Shown here: piece after piece, positions 1 to 8,945 of the stretch
Layout of the letters: every line of letters starts with the position of its first letter
How positions within the stretch are numbered: the first letter of the stretch is position 1
Origin: Pseudomonadota bacterium
Lineage (GTDB): Bacteria > Desulfobacterota > Desulfovibrionia > Desulfovibrionales > Desulfomicrobiaceae
Length of the DNA stretch: 64,000 nt
Assembly: GCA_023393525.1 (NCBI GenBank)
Contig: JAEWKZ010000109.1
Location: forward strand, 1 to 64,000
Direction of reading: 5' to 3'
Translations under genes and position numbers: made by a program
Notes under the pieces: model-generated
The model's database searches: none
Seen by the model: only the letters and a program-made list of their open reading frames with translations
Told to the model about the DNA's origin: nothing

Positions 1-90
1 GATTTCCCAACCCCTTCATGTTCTTACCCGCTTTTCCGCCCCCCCTCAACCGTATCCGCGCAGGCCGCACAAAAACCACGCCTCCGGCGG

Positions 91-110
91 GCAGGGGACT
101 CGTCCCCTGC
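91..110. repeat. C/G-rich stem-loop in a repeat-rich gap
   Basis: A perfect 8-bp stem (GCAGGGGA/TCCCCTGC) with a four-base loop lies in the gene-free first 950 bases. It looks like one of the short palindromic intergenic elements of this genome. No gene is evident between 1 and 953; that stretch holds this hairpin and two copies of a longer dispersed repeat. Confidence 0.4.
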
Positions 111-131
111 ACCCCTGACATATATCATTTA

Positions 132-402
132 CCCCTCCCCGCACCGCCTCAAGCCTGTCGGCGGGATCCGGGCGAGGGGTGGCGGCTGTCTGACTGAGCC
201 AGGCATCGTTTGCTTCCCGGCCGTTTGCCGTACGAAGCGCGGCAGAATGCCCAAGCTTCAAGGCAGGGAAGCATTGCGAGGCCGGCGAAGGAGTTCCGGC
301 AGCCCTTGCCCGGATTCCGCCGACAAGCGCTGTCACGCAGAAAAAGATGAAGAGACAACCACCCCGCCCTTCGGGCACCCCTCCTTAGCAGGAGGGGAGT
401 TG
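132..402 (+). repeat. Dispersed intergenic repeat, copy 1
   Basis: This segment of about 270 bases is nearly identical to 548-818 and clearly related to 39242-39514. It starts with a C-rich CCCCTCCCCGCA block. It ends in two hairpins, GCCCTTCGGGC and CCCCTCCT/AGGAGGGG. Frames through it are open in several directions but differ between copies, so it is not treated as coding. This copy lacks the about 90-base left flank that the other two long copies share. Confidence 0.8.
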
Positions 403-464
403 GAGCGGCTACTGGCGGACCTTGATGCTTTGTGCGTTAGCAACCTCGGATGAGCGCTGGGCGG

Positions 465-818
465 GCCCATTCTCGGTCGCCAACTGCTTGAAGCTACCCG
501 TCATGACGTGGAAGAACTTGCAGAACTTGACTCACACAACTTTCTCATCCCCTCCCCGCATCGCCTCAAGCCTGTCGGCGGGAGCCGGGCGAGGGGTGGC
601 GGCTGTCTGACTGAGCCAGGCATCGTTTGCTTCCCGGCCGCTTGCCGTACGAAGCGCGGCAGAATGCCCAAGCTTCAAGGCAGGGAAGCATTACGAGGCC
701 GGCGAAGGAGTTCCGGCAGCCCTTGCCCGGATCCCGCCGGCAGGCGTTGTCACGCAGAAAAAGATGAAGAGGCAACCACCCCGCCCTTCGGGCACCCCTC
801 CTTGGCAGGAGGGGAGTT
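465..818 (+). repeat. Dispersed intergenic repeat, copy 2 (long form)
   Basis: This is the long form of the repeat. Bases 465-547 match 39151-39241 (shared CTCGGYCGCC, GGAAGAA and TTGCAGAACTTGA blocks). Bases 548-818 match copy 1 almost base for base. Just beyond it, 833-858 is the near reverse complement of the sequence just beyond the copy at 39151-39514. The unit therefore has further shared flank that is inverted between the two loci. The far end again carries the CCCCTCCT/AGGAGGGG hairpin. Confidence 0.8.
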
Positions 819-953
819 CTCGACAAAGGGCTGAGCTATCTTCACTTTAGCGGACACACCAACTACCCTACGGGGAAGAAGAGGCCAAACGCTAAGCACC
901 CCGCCCTCCCACCTGCGAAACGCCTCCGGGAAGAAAAAAAACCATTTTTTTAA

Positions 954-980
954 TTGACAGCCCGCACCGCCCTTTATAAA
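954..980 (+). promoter_or_regulatory. Promoter of the tRNA-Gly/Cys/Gly operon
   Basis: A perfect -35 TTGACA (954-959) and a -10 TATAAA (975-980) are separated by 15 bases and lie 16 bases before the first tRNA. The spacer is slightly short, but both hexamers are near-consensus sigma-70 and nothing else precedes the tRNA cluster. Confidence 0.65.
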
Positions 981-996
981 CACGTTTCCTCGTTGA

Positions 997-1071
<75 letters not shown>

Positions 1072-1078
1072 CAACGAA

Positions 1079-1153
<75 letters not shown>

Positions 1154-1160
1154 AAGTCCT

Positions 1161-1235
<75 letters not shown>

Positions 1236-1243
1236 CAAAAATC

Positions 1244-1269
1244 AGGCCGGCCCGTCCGGCCTTTTTTTT
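1244..1269 (+). terminator. Intrinsic terminator of the Gly-Cys-Gly tRNA operon
   Basis: An AGGCCGG/CCGGCCT stem is followed directly by a run of T, 9 bases after the tRNA CCA end. Confidence 0.85.
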
Positions 1270-1339
1270 ATCCGTCTCGATGCGCAAAAAAATACTTGCC
1301 TCGTGGCGGCCTTCTGATTAGGACAGCCTCACTTCGAGT

Positions 1340-1414
<75 letters not shown>

Positions 1415-1424
1415 CAAAAAATTA

Positions 1425-1450
1425 AGGCCGGTTTGTCCGGCCTTTTTCTT
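1425..1450 (+). terminator. Intrinsic terminator after third tRNA-Gly
   Basis: An AAGGCCGG/CCGGCCTT-type stem is followed by a T-rich run. It closely resembles the terminator at 1244, so tRNA and terminator look duplicated together. Confidence 0.8.
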
Positions 1451-1538
1451 TTTCTCCACAGCATACGTCCGCGCCCCAACGAATCCAAAACATCCCCGAT
1501 CCGTCAGGGCGCTGCGACCACCGCTTTTCCTGCCGCTC

Positions 1539-3029
1539 TCATCGCTTCTTCCCAAAAATCGAACCCAGCACGCCGCGAAGAATCTCGCGCCCGAGTTGGG
1601 TCCCGATGGTCCGGACCGCGCTCTTGACCAGCGCCTCTCCTACGCCCTGCCTGCGTCCCGACCCGGAAAACCAGCCGCCGTCCTTTTGTTCGGCCTTGGC
1701 CCTTACCTCGGCCTGCCTGGCCTCCTCGGCCTGGAGCATGGACTGCCGCGCCCTGGCCTGGAGCATCTCGAAAGCGGATTCCCGATCCACGGCCGCGTCG
1801 TAGCGTCCCTTCAAAGGCGAGCGCGACATGATGGCCCCGCGCTCCTCTTCCGTGAGCGGTCCGATGCGCGAATAGGGAGGCCGGATCAGAACACGCTCCA
1901 CCATGCGCGGCCGCCCCTTTTCGTCCAGGGTGGAAACCAGGGCCTCGCCCGTGCCCAGGCTGACGATGGCCTCCCCGGTGTCGAAGGCGGGATTGGCCCG
2001 GAAGCTCTCGGCCACGGAACGCACGGCTTTTTGCTCTTTCGGCGTATAGGCGCGCAGGGCGTGCTGGATCTTGAGCCCAAGCTGTCCCAGGATCTGCTCC
2101 GGGACATCGGTCGGACTCTGGCTGATGAAATAGATGCCCACGCCCTTGGAGCGGATCAGGCGGACCACCTGCTCGATCTTGTCCACCAGGGCCTTGGGCG
2201 CGTTGTCGAAAAGCAGGTGGGCCTCGTCGAAGAAAAAGACCATGACGGGCTTGTCCGGGTTGCCGACCTCGGGCAGCTGCTCGAAAAGCTCGGCCAGGAG
2301 CCAGAGCAGAAAGGTGGCGTATATTTTCGGCGAGCGGGCCATGAGGCTTGAGGCGTCCAGAATGGAAATGACGCCGCTCCCAGAAAAATCGACATGCATG
2401 AGATCGGACAGGTTCACCGCCGGTTCGCCGAAGAAAACGTCACCGCCCTGCTCTTCGAGCACCAGAAGCTGCCGCTGCAAGGCCCCCACGCTGGCGGCGC
2501 TGATGTTGCCGTAGCTCCCGCGCAGCTCCGCCGCGTTGTCGGCCATGAATTGCAGCATGGCCCGCAGATCCTTCAGGTCGAGGAGCAGCAGGCCCTGTTC
2601 GTCGGCAATGCGGAAGCAGGCGTACAAGATCCCGCTTTGCGTCTCGTTCACGTCCAAAAGCGAGGACAAGAGCAAAGGGCCCATCTCAGAGATCGTGCTG
2701 CGCAAGGAGTGGCCGCTTTGGCCGAAGACGTCCCAGAACACAACGGGACAGCCCTGAAAGGAAAATCCTTCGGCGGGCATGGCGGCCAGACGCTCGTCGA
2801 TCTTGGGATGCGGCGTGCCGGGGACGGCGATGCCCGAAAGATCGCCCTTGATGTCCGCCGCGAAGACCGGAACACCCATCCGCGCGTAGCTCTCCGCCAG
2901 CACCTGCAAGGTGACGGTCTTACCCGTGCCCGTGGCCCCCGTGACCAGACCGTGACGGTTGCCCATGCTCCCAAGCTGATACAACCCTTTTCCCTCGGCT
3001 CCTCCAATCAAAAAATCCGCTGCGCTCAT
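1539..3029 (-). CDS. HerA-like helicase-domain ATPase (DUF853/YjgR family)
   Basis: A 496-residue P-loop ATPase. The Walker A motif GATGTGKT is near residue 31 and a Walker B-like VFFFDEAH motif is in the middle. The C-terminal quarter is charged (ARARQSMLQAEEARQAE) and the tail is Gly-rich. This matches the DUF853 helicase HerA-like family (E. coli YjgR), a FtsK/HerA-type hexameric ATPase whose exact job is unsettled. The start was chosen at the Met of MSAADFLIGG because an AAGGAGG Shine-Dalgarno lies just upstream; the frame stays open further, but that part is not protein-like. It is divergent from the YcaO gene. No NurA-type nuclease is adjacent, so a HerA-NurA repair role is not supported here. 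Confidence 0.85.
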   Translation of the reverse strand: MSAADFLIGGAEGKGLYQLGSMGNRHGLVTGATGTGKTVTLQVLAESYARMGVPVFAADIKGDLSGIAVPGTPHPKIDERLAAMPAEGFSFQGCPVVFWDVFGQSGHSLRSTISEMGPLLLSSLLDVNETQSGILYACFRIADEQGLLLLDLKDLRAMLQFMADNAAELRGSYGNISAASVGALQRQLLVLEEQGGDVFFGEPAVNLSDLMHVDFSGSGVISILDASSLMARSPKIYATFLLWLLAELFEQLPEVGNPDKPVMVFFFDEAHLLFDNAPKALVDKIEQVVRLIRSKGVGIYFISQSPTDVPEQILGQLGLKIQHALRAYTPKEQKAVRSVAESFRANPAFDTGEAIVSLGTGEALVSTLDEKGRPRMVERVLIRPPYSRIGPLTEEERGAIMSRSPLKGRYDAAVDRESAFEMLQARARQSMLQAEEARQAEVRAKAEQKDGGWFSGSGRRQGVGEALVKSAVRTIGTQLGREILRGVLGSIFGKKR

Positions 3030-3224
3030 GGCCCCTCCTTGCGGGTACACCGTTTTTTCCTGACCATCCGCGCATACCAAAGTGAGCCCAAAAAACAAAG
3101 GCCATTGACTTGCTCCAAAAGCCCCGCCACAACGACCCTCTACAAGCCGTACATCCATGCGCAGTCCTCGCTCCCCATGGATGGATTCCGGAAGAAACCT
3201 CAACCCATCGCAATTCGGACCAAT

Positions 3225-4943
3225 ATGATCGAAATACACTCCTGCCCCAAGGGCTACGTCACGGACCTGGACAAGACCTGCACCCCGGAAGAAACCGTGG
3301 ACAAGGCGCGTCAGGCCCTGGCCCGGTCAGGCAAGCGCATTCTGGCCCAGACCCGGCGCATCGACACCGGGCGTCTGGGCATTCCGGTCTTCATGTCCAT
3401 CTGCGGCGAAGACGCCCTGGGCATCATGCCCACGCGCAAGCAGATGGGCAAAGGCGCCTCCGCCCCCCAGGCCGAAGCCTCGGCGCTGATGGAGCTGGTG
3501 GAGCGCTTCAGCTATTTCTCCTACTGGGACAATGCCGAAAACTTCCAGCCCATGACCTGGTCACAGGCGCGGGAAGCGTTTGGCGACAGGCTGCTGCCCA
3601 TTTCCTACATGATCCAGTCCGTGGCGGACACGGTCGGCGAGGATGACGCGGCGCGCATCCTTGACCTCCTTCCCTGGCGTTTCGCGCCGGCCACGGACAT
3701 CGGCGCCGGACAGGAGTTCATGGCTCCGCTGGACTGGTTCAAGAAGCTCAACGAATTCAACGGTTCCTCCGCCGGAAACACCCTGGAGGAATCCATGCTC
3801 CAGGGCGGCTGCGAGCTGGTCGAGCGCCATGTCTGCGCTCTGGTCGACCGCACGCGCCAGGAAACGCCCAGCATCGACCCCGCCTCCTTCAGCGATCCGG
3901 TGCTGATCGAGCTGCACGAAAAATTCACGCGAAGCGGCCTCACCGTCCTGCTCAAGGATTTCAGCCTCGGCCTGCCCGTGCCCACGGTGGCGGCCCTGGT
4001 CATGGACCCGGCCACGTTTCCGCACAAGAGCGAGATCGTGTTCACGGCGGGCACGGCCTCCTCGCCTGAAAAGGCGGCCATCCGCGCCCTGACCGAAATC
4101 GCCCAGCTCGGCGGGGATTTCGAGACGTGCAGCAACTACGAGGCCTCCGGCCTGCCCAAATTCACCCACCCGGACCAGTGCGCATGGCTGACTCGCGGGG
4201 AGGTGGTCTCCATCCACTCCCTGCCCTCCAACACGGACGCGGACATCGCCACGGAGCTGTTGAATTTTTGCGCGCGGCTCAAAGACCAGGGCTTTGCCTT
4301 TTTCTCCGTAGACACCACGGTCAAAGAGCTGGACATCCCCGCCAACTACAACTTCGTCCCCGGATTCCTCTTCCGGGAGCGCACGCCCATGGCGTCCCTG
4401 GGTCTTTTCGTCGGCCGCGTGCTGGCGGAGGACGCGGACCCGGAAGAGGCCCTGGCGGGGCTTGAAGTGTTGCGGGAGATCTACCCAGGCGCCCATTACC
4501 TCCCGTTCTTCCGGGGTCTTGTGGCCCTGCGCCAGGGCGAGATCGATCAGGCCGCGTCCTGGTTCGCGCACGCCGAGCCCTTGCAGCCCGAAGCCGACGA
4601 CCGGGGCCTGGCCGCCTTTTATCAGGCCTATGCCCTGTCCCAGCAGGGTCAGTGGGCCGAGACCATCCCCCACCTGGACCGCGCCGTTGGGCACTGCCCC
4701 GAGGTCAAGGAGTACTTCAATCTGCGCGGGGTGGCCTATTTCAAGCAGCAGGAGTATGCTGGAGCCGCGGCCAACTTCGAGCTGGCCCTTGCTCTGGACA
4801 GCGGATCGGCCATGGATCTGGCCAATCTGGGTTTATGTCATAAATTCATGAACAATGCGGACAAGGCGCGGGAACTTCTCGGCGAGGCGCTGAATCTCGA
4901 TCCGAGCCTGGAATTCGCCCGCACCCATCTCAGCGAACTGTAG
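3225..4943 (+). CDS. YcaO-domain protein with C-terminal TPR repeats
   Basis: A 572-residue protein. Residues about 1-385 are a YcaO domain, including a GKGASAPQAEASALMELVER segment typical of the YcaO ATP-binding core. The rest (about 390-572) is a run of TPR-like helical repeats (for example AAFYQAYALSQQGQWAETIPHLDRA and the following units). YcaO enzymes activate amide backbones with ATP; known roles are azoline formation, thioamidation and a link to ribosomal protein S12 methylthiolation. No precursor peptide, TfuA or dehydrogenase is adjacent, so the substrate is unknown. The downstream neighbour, 14 bases away, is a MoaE-like protein. The start chosen is the Met of MIEIHSCPKGY; an in-frame Met 48 bases earlier is possible. 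Confidence 0.85.
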   Translation: MIEIHSCPKGYVTDLDKTCTPEETVDKARQALARSGKRILAQTRRIDTGRLGIPVFMSICGEDALGIMPTRKQMGKGASAPQAEASALMELVERFSYFSYWDNAENFQPMTWSQAREAFGDRLLPISYMIQSVADTVGEDDAARILDLLPWRFAPATDIGAGQEFMAPLDWFKKLNEFNGSSAGNTLEESMLQGGCELVERHVCALVDRTRQETPSIDPASFSDPVLIELHEKFTRSGLTVLLKDFSLGLPVPTVAALVMDPATFPHKSEIVFTAGTASSPEKAAIRALTEIAQLGGDFETCSNYEASGLPKFTHPDQCAWLTRGEVVSIHSLPSNTDADIATELLNFCARLKDQGFAFFSVDTTVKELDIPANYNFVPGFLFRERTPMASLGLFVGRVLAEDADPEEALAGLEVLREIYPGAHYLPFFRGLVALRQGEIDQAASWFAHAEPLQPEADDRGLAAFYQAYALSQQGQWAETIPHLDRAVGHCPEVKEYFNLRGVAYFKQQEYAGAAANFELALALDSGSAMDLANLGLCHKFMNNADKARELLGEALNLDPSLEFARTHLSEL

Positions 4944-4957
4944 CGAAGGAGAAAAAC

Positions 4958-5317
4958 ATGGATATCAGCAAAAAAATCGCGGAGCTCAAGACCATCCCCG
5001 GATTCAGGGAAAACGTGGGCATGGTCCTGGTGCATAACGGCGTGGTCCGGGCCTGGTCGCGCAAGGACAAATCCAAGGTCGCGCGGGTCAAGATCGAGGT
5101 CGACCAGGACAAGGTCGAGGCCATTCGCGCCGAATTCGAAGCCCGTCCCGGCATCTTCAAGGTCGTGGCCGAGGCCAGAAGCGGCGAATACGTGCCCGGC
5201 GACGATCTGCTCTTTTTGATCGTGGCCGGCGATATCCGCGAAAACGTGAAGCCTGCCTTGAGCGAGCTGCTCGACCGCATCAAGTCCGAAGCGGTCAGCA
5301 AGCAGGAACTCGCCTAA
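4958..5317 (+). CDS. MoaE-like protein (molybdopterin synthase large-subunit fold)
   Basis: A 119-residue protein with a strong ribosome-binding site (GAAGGAG). The segment GMVLVHNGVVRAW resembles the MoaE GAVVTFTGKVR strand. SGEYVPGDDLLFLIVAGDIR resembles GELWPGDEIVFVGVTSAHR, and the tail DRIKSEAVSKQE keeps two lysines where MoaE has its catalytic pair, though one residue closer together. It lacks the His-Arg and Trp residues usual in true MoaE. It may be a divergent MoaE or a repurposed homologue. No moaD or other cofactor gene is nearby. It is probably co-transcribed with the YcaO gene upstream and opgG downstream (20-base gap). Confidence 0.6.
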   Translation: MDISKKIAELKTIPGFRENVGMVLVHNGVVRAWSRKDKSKVARVKIEVDQDKVEAIRAEFEARPGIFKVVAEARSGEYVPGDDLLFLIVAGDIRENVKPALSELLDRIKSEAVSKQELA

Positions 5318-5337
5318 CACATGGAGTCCACCAGACA

Positions 5338-6930
5338 ATGAAGCGTCAAACCCTGTTCACGCTGATCGTCCCGATCATTCTTGGCGCCTTCCTGGCCGCA
5401 TCCGTGTCCGCCATGGCGGCCACGGACGCCCCCACGCCCACCGGCGGCACGAAGTTCGACTACGCCTGGCTCAAGGGCCGCGCCCGGGCCCTGGCCGCAT
5501 CGCCCCATGTCAGCCATGAGGGTGAACTGCCAAAGACATTGCAGAACCTGACCTGGGACGACTACATGCAGCTCTCCTTCGACTCGGAACATGCCTTGTG
5601 GCAGGACGAAAAGTCCCTGTTCCGGGCCGAGCTCTTCCATCTTGGGCTGTATTTCAGGACCCCCATCACCCTTTACGAACTGCAGGACGGAAAGGTCAAA
5701 GAGATCGACTACACGCCGGACCTCTTCAAATACGGAAACTCCGGAATAAAGGGCAAGGATCTGCCCAAGAACCTCGGCTTCGCCGGGTTCCGCTTCCGCT
5801 ACCACACCGACTGGACCCGCGATCTGGTGGCCTTTTTGGGCGCGAGCTACTTTCGCGCCGTGGGTGGCGAGATGCAGTACGGGCTTTCCGCCCGGGGGCT
5901 GGCCGTGGACACGGCCCTGCCGCGCCCCGAGGAGTTCCCGCTCTTCACCCATTTCTGGCTGGAAAAACCCCGTCCCGGGAGCGACACCGCCACGGTCTAC
6001 GCCCTGCTCGACTCGCCCAGCGTGACCGGGGCCTACCGCTTCGACATCCGCCCGGGCCAGACCCTGACCATGAAGGTGGACGCGGCCCTGTACCCGCGCA
6101 AACCCATCGAGCGCCTGGGCGTGGCGCCCCTGACCAGCATGTTCCTGACCGGGGAGAACGACCGCCGCATGGGCTACGACTGGCGGGCGGAAATCCACGA
6201 CTCCGACGGGCTGGCCATCCACAACGGCAACGGCGAATGGATCTGGCGGCCGCTGGAAAACCCGCCGCTGCTGCGCTTCAACGCCTTCATGGACCAGAAC
6301 CCGCGCGGCTTCGGCCTCATGCAGCGCGACCAGAACTTCGACCACTACCAGGACGACGGCGTGTTCTACGACAAGCGCCCCAGCGTCTGGGTCGAACCCG
6401 TGGGCGACTGGGGCGCTGGCTCGGTGCAACTGGTCGAGATCTCCCATGTCGACGAGACCTTCGACAACATCGTGGCCTTCTGGAACCCCGCCGCTCCGGT
6501 AGAGCCTGGGCAGGAGCTGCTTTTCAGCTACAATCTGTACTGGGGCACCAACCCGCCCGTGCCCGGCAACCTGGCCCGGGTGGTCGACACCTTCACGGGC
6601 CTTGGCGGCGTGGTCGGCAAGAAACGCGAATACTACAGCAAGCGCTTCGCCGTGGACTTCGCCGGCGGAGACCTGGCCATGATCGCCAAGGATGCGAAAA
6701 TCACCCCGGTCCTGAGCACCTCGGCCGGACGCATCGAAATCACCTCGGTGCGGCCGCAGCACGCCATAAACGGCTTCCGCTGCATGTTCGACGTGGTCCC
6801 TCCCGACGAAACCCAGAACCCCATCGACCTGCGCCTGCACCTTGAAGCCGATGGCCGCCGCATCAGCGAAACCTGGGTCTACCAGATGACGCCCCCGGCC
6901 ATGGCGGACCGCACGCTCTACAATCCCTGA
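5338..6930 (+). CDS. opgG: Periplasmic glucan biosynthesis protein (OpgG/MdoG family)
   Basis: A 530-residue protein with an N-terminal Sec-type signal (hydrophobic LFTLIVPIILGAFLAASVS, cleavage after AMA). The body has the family hallmarks: FDYAWLKGRARALA near the start, SFDSEHALWQ, a YGLSARGLAVDTA stretch and a MGYDWRAEIHDSDGL segment. OpgG/OpgD proteins act in the periplasm on linear glucan to make osmoregulated periplasmic glucans; the usual inner-membrane partner OpgH is not in this window. No twin-arginine motif is seen, which favours OpgG over OpgD. It ends before a strong terminator. It is the third gene of a tightly spaced row with the YcaO and MoaE-like genes. Confidence 0.85.
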   Translation: MKRQTLFTLIVPIILGAFLAASVSAMAATDAPTPTGGTKFDYAWLKGRARALAASPHVSHEGELPKTLQNLTWDDYMQLSFDSEHALWQDEKSLFRAELFHLGLYFRTPITLYELQDGKVKEIDYTPDLFKYGNSGIKGKDLPKNLGFAGFRFRYHTDWTRDLVAFLGASYFRAVGGEMQYGLSARGLAVDTALPRPEEFPLFTHFWLEKPRPGSDTATVYALLDSPSVTGAYRFDIRPGQTLTMKVDAALYPRKPIERLGVAPLTSMFLTGENDRRMGYDWRAEIHDSDGLAIHNGNGEWIWRPLENPPLLRFNAFMDQNPRGFGLMQRDQNFDHYQDDGVFYDKRPSVWVEPVGDWGAGSVQLVEISHVDETFDNIVAFWNPAAPVEPGQELLFSYNLYWGTNPPVPGNLARVVDTFTGLGGVVGKKREYYSKRFAVDFAGGDLAMIAKDAKITPVLSTSAGRIEITSVRPQHAINGFRCMFDVVPPDETQNPIDLRLHLEADGRRISETWVYQMTPPAMADRTLYNP

Positions 6931-6960
6931 TTCGAGCGACGGCACTGAAGAAAATGCGAA

Positions 6961-6993
6961 AAGGGCTTTGGCGCGCGCCGAAGCCCTTTTTTT
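6961..6993 (+). terminator. Intrinsic terminator after opgG
   Basis: A stem AGGGCTT(T)GGCGC / GCGCC(G)AAGCCCT is followed by a T run. It lies between two convergent genes (opgG and the GT2 gene). The minus-strand side also has a short T run, so it may work in both directions. Confidence 0.8.
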
Positions 6994-7015
6994 GCGCCCA
7001 CTCCCACCCGGCTGG

Positions 7016-7846
7016 TCAAAGGCCGCGCAAGACCTCCGCGGCCAACTCCCGCACCCGCACCGCCTCCTCGTCCTTGCCGTGCTTGATGCAGCCCTGGGCA
7101 TAGAGCCGCACCCTCTCCCGCAGGGCCGCCTCGACCATCGCCCGCTGCTCGCCATCAAGCGCCATGCTCCGCAAGAGGTCGATCATGGCGTAGACCCGGT
7201 ACAGATCAAGGCCGATGATGCGGCGCGACAGCTGGTCCGCGTGGCCGCCGGTCTTGACGACCAGGGGCTCGGGCACAAGGCCCACGGGATGGCGCGCGCC
7301 GACCCGCAGCCACAGGCTGTAGTCCTCGCAGGCGGGCAGGCTTTCGTCGAAAGGCCCCAGCTCGTCCCAAAGATCGCGGGAAAACATGACGCAGGACGGG
7401 CTGATCAGGCACAAGTCCAGGGAACGGTCCAGAAACCATCCGGCGGGCTTGGCGTGCTTGAAGCGGGGGTTGACCCGAACCCCGTTCCTGATCCAGATCT
7501 CATCCGTCTGACAGATCGCAAACCCGCTCTCGGCCATGAAGCGGACCTGTTTTTCGAGTTTGTCCGGCATCCAGTGATCGTCGGAATCCAGGAGCGCGAT
7601 GAGCCGGCCCCTGCTGGCCGCGATGCCCCGGTTGCGGGCAGAGCTTACCCCTTTATTTTCCTGGTGCATTCCCGTAAGCCGGGGATCGTCGAATTCGGCC
7701 AGCACCGTGGCCGTGGCGTCGGTGGAGCCGTCGTCGACGACGATAAGCTCAAAATCGGCCCAGGTCTGCCCCAGCACGGAGGCAACGGCCCGGCCCAGAA
7801 CTTCCGCCCGGTTGTGGGCGGGGATAATCACGGAAACGCATGTCAT
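7016..7846 (-). CDS. Family 2 glycosyltransferase
   Basis: A 276-residue GT-A type enzyme. It starts SVIIPAHNRAEVLGRAVASV, has the nucleotide-binding VVDDGSTD motif, and LLDSDDHWMPDKL as the DXD-like metal site. The C-terminal part has the ACEDYSLWLR acceptor-side ED motif. It transfers a sugar from an activated nucleotide donor, here probably during LPS or other surface glycan synthesis given its neighbours. The chosen start ATG shares two bases with the start of the divergent GT4 gene (a CATG at 7844-7847). An ATG nine bases further upstream is in frame. Neither has a clear Shine-Dalgarno. Confidence 0.85.
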   Translation of the reverse strand: MTCVSVIIPAHNRAEVLGRAVASVLGQTWADFELIVVDDGSTDATATVLAEFDDPRLTGMHQENKGVSSARNRGIAASRGRLIALLDSDDHWMPDKLEKQVRFMAESGFAICQTDEIWIRNGVRVNPRFKHAKPAGWFLDRSLDLCLISPSCVMFSRDLWDELGPFDESLPACEDYSLWLRVGARHPVGLVPEPLVVKTGGHADQLSRRIIGLDLYRVYAMIDLLRSMALDGEQRAMVEAALRERVRLYAQGCIKHGKDEEAVRVRELAAEVLRGL

Positions 7847-8945
7847 GAGAAGCATCCAGGTCGTCAATGTCCGCTGGTTCAACGCCACAGCCTGGTACGG
7901 GATGTACCTGAGCCGCCTCCTGCTCGAAAGCGGCCACGAGGTGCTGGTCCTGGGCCTGCCGGACACCCTTTCCGCCCGCAAGGGGCAGGAGTGGGAGCTG
8001 CCCATGCAGCTTCTCGACCTGAACACGGCCACGCCCTGGGGCATAGCCGCGCTGTACGGCAAACTCAAGGGGCTGGTGCGCGAATTCAAGCCCGACGTGG
8101 TCAACTGCCACCGGGGCGAAAGTTACCTCTTGTGGGGCCTGCTCAAAAAGGAACTGGGAAGCTTCAGGCTGGTCCGCACCCGCGGCGACCAGCGCCTGCC
8201 CAAGGCGAACCTCGTCAACCGCTGGCTGCACAACGACGTCAGCGATGCGGTCATCACCACCAATTCGCCCATGACCCGCCATTTCCAGAATGTCTTCAAG
8301 GTGCCGCAAGGCAAACTGCACCAGATCCTCGGCGGAGTGGACACGGATGTCTTCCGCCCCGATCAGGCCAGCCGCGACCGCATCAGGGCGGAACTGGGGT
8401 ACGGGGAAAAGGATTTCGTGGTCGGCCTGCTGGGCCGCTTCGACCGGGTCAAGGGCCAGCACGAGCTGATCCGGGCCGTGGCCGGGCTATACGGTCAGGG
8501 CATGACGAACATCCGCCTCCTGCTGCTGGGCTTTGATTCGGCCACGCCGGAAGCGACGGTGCGCGGCTGGATCAAAGAGCACGGCATCGAATCCATCACC
8601 GCCATCACGGGCAAGCGCCCGGACATCCCCGCCTGCCTGAACGCCCTGGATCTGGGCGTGGTCGCCTCGCTGTGGTCCGAGACCATCGCCAGGGCGGCCC
8701 TTGAAATCATGGCCACGGGCGTGCCGCTGATCGGCACGGATGTGGGCGTCATGCCCGACCTGCTGGAAGCGCAGGCCCTGCTCAAAGCCGGGGACGTGGA
8801 CGCCTTGGCCGGGCGCATCCGCCAGGTGATGGAACGTCCGGAGTTGGCCGACTCCCTGCGCCAGGAACAGCACAGGCGCATGAGCGATCTTTCCGGCCAC
8901 GATTTTCTGGCCAAAACCTTGGCCGTTTACGAGGGCGCGCTGTGA
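7845..8945 (+). CDS. Family 4 glycosyltransferase (GT-B)
   Basis: A 366-residue GT-B glycosyltransferase. The N-terminal domain begins VVNVRWFNATAWYG with a Gly-rich acceptor loop. The C-terminal domain has LGRFDRVKGQHELIRAV and the donor-binding segment SETIARAALEIMATGVPLIGTDVG, which holds the conserved E-x7-E-type pair. It is first of three overlapping glycosyltransferase genes and probably adds a core or outer-core LPS sugar. The start codon overlaps that of the divergent GT2 gene. The sequence before it has only a weak GGAA, so translation initiation may be poor or the true start may differ. Confidence 0.85.
   Translation: MRSIQVVNVRWFNATAWYGMYLSRLLLESGHEVLVLGLPDTLSARKGQEWELPMQLLDLNTATPWGIAALYGKLKGLVREFKPDVVNCHRGESYLLWGLLKKELGSFRLVRTRGDQRLPKANLVNRWLHNDVSDAVITTNSPMTRHFQNVFKVPQGKLHQILGGVDTDVFRPDQASRDRIRAELGYGEKDFVVGLLGRFDRVKGQHELIRAVAGLYGQGMTNIRLLLLGFDSATPEATVRGWIKEHGIESITAITGKRPDIPACLNALDLGVVASLWSETIARAALEIMATGVPLIGTDVGVMPDLLEAQALLKAGDVDALAGRIRQVMERPELADSLRQEQHRRMSDLSGHDFLAKTLAVYEGAL

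Noticed and set aside
46..834. Several open frames of 60-110 codons in the repeat region
   Set aside because: They lie within repeat copies, change between copies, and lack ribosome-binding sites.
2394..3224. Long plus-strand open frame upstream of and in frame with the YcaO gene
   Set aside because: It is antisense to the HerA-like ATPase and has no protein-like composition; the YcaO protein starts near 3225.
5314..7158. 614-codon minus-strand open frame
   Set aside because: Antisense to opgG and the flanking region; it reflects codon bias in high-GC DNA.
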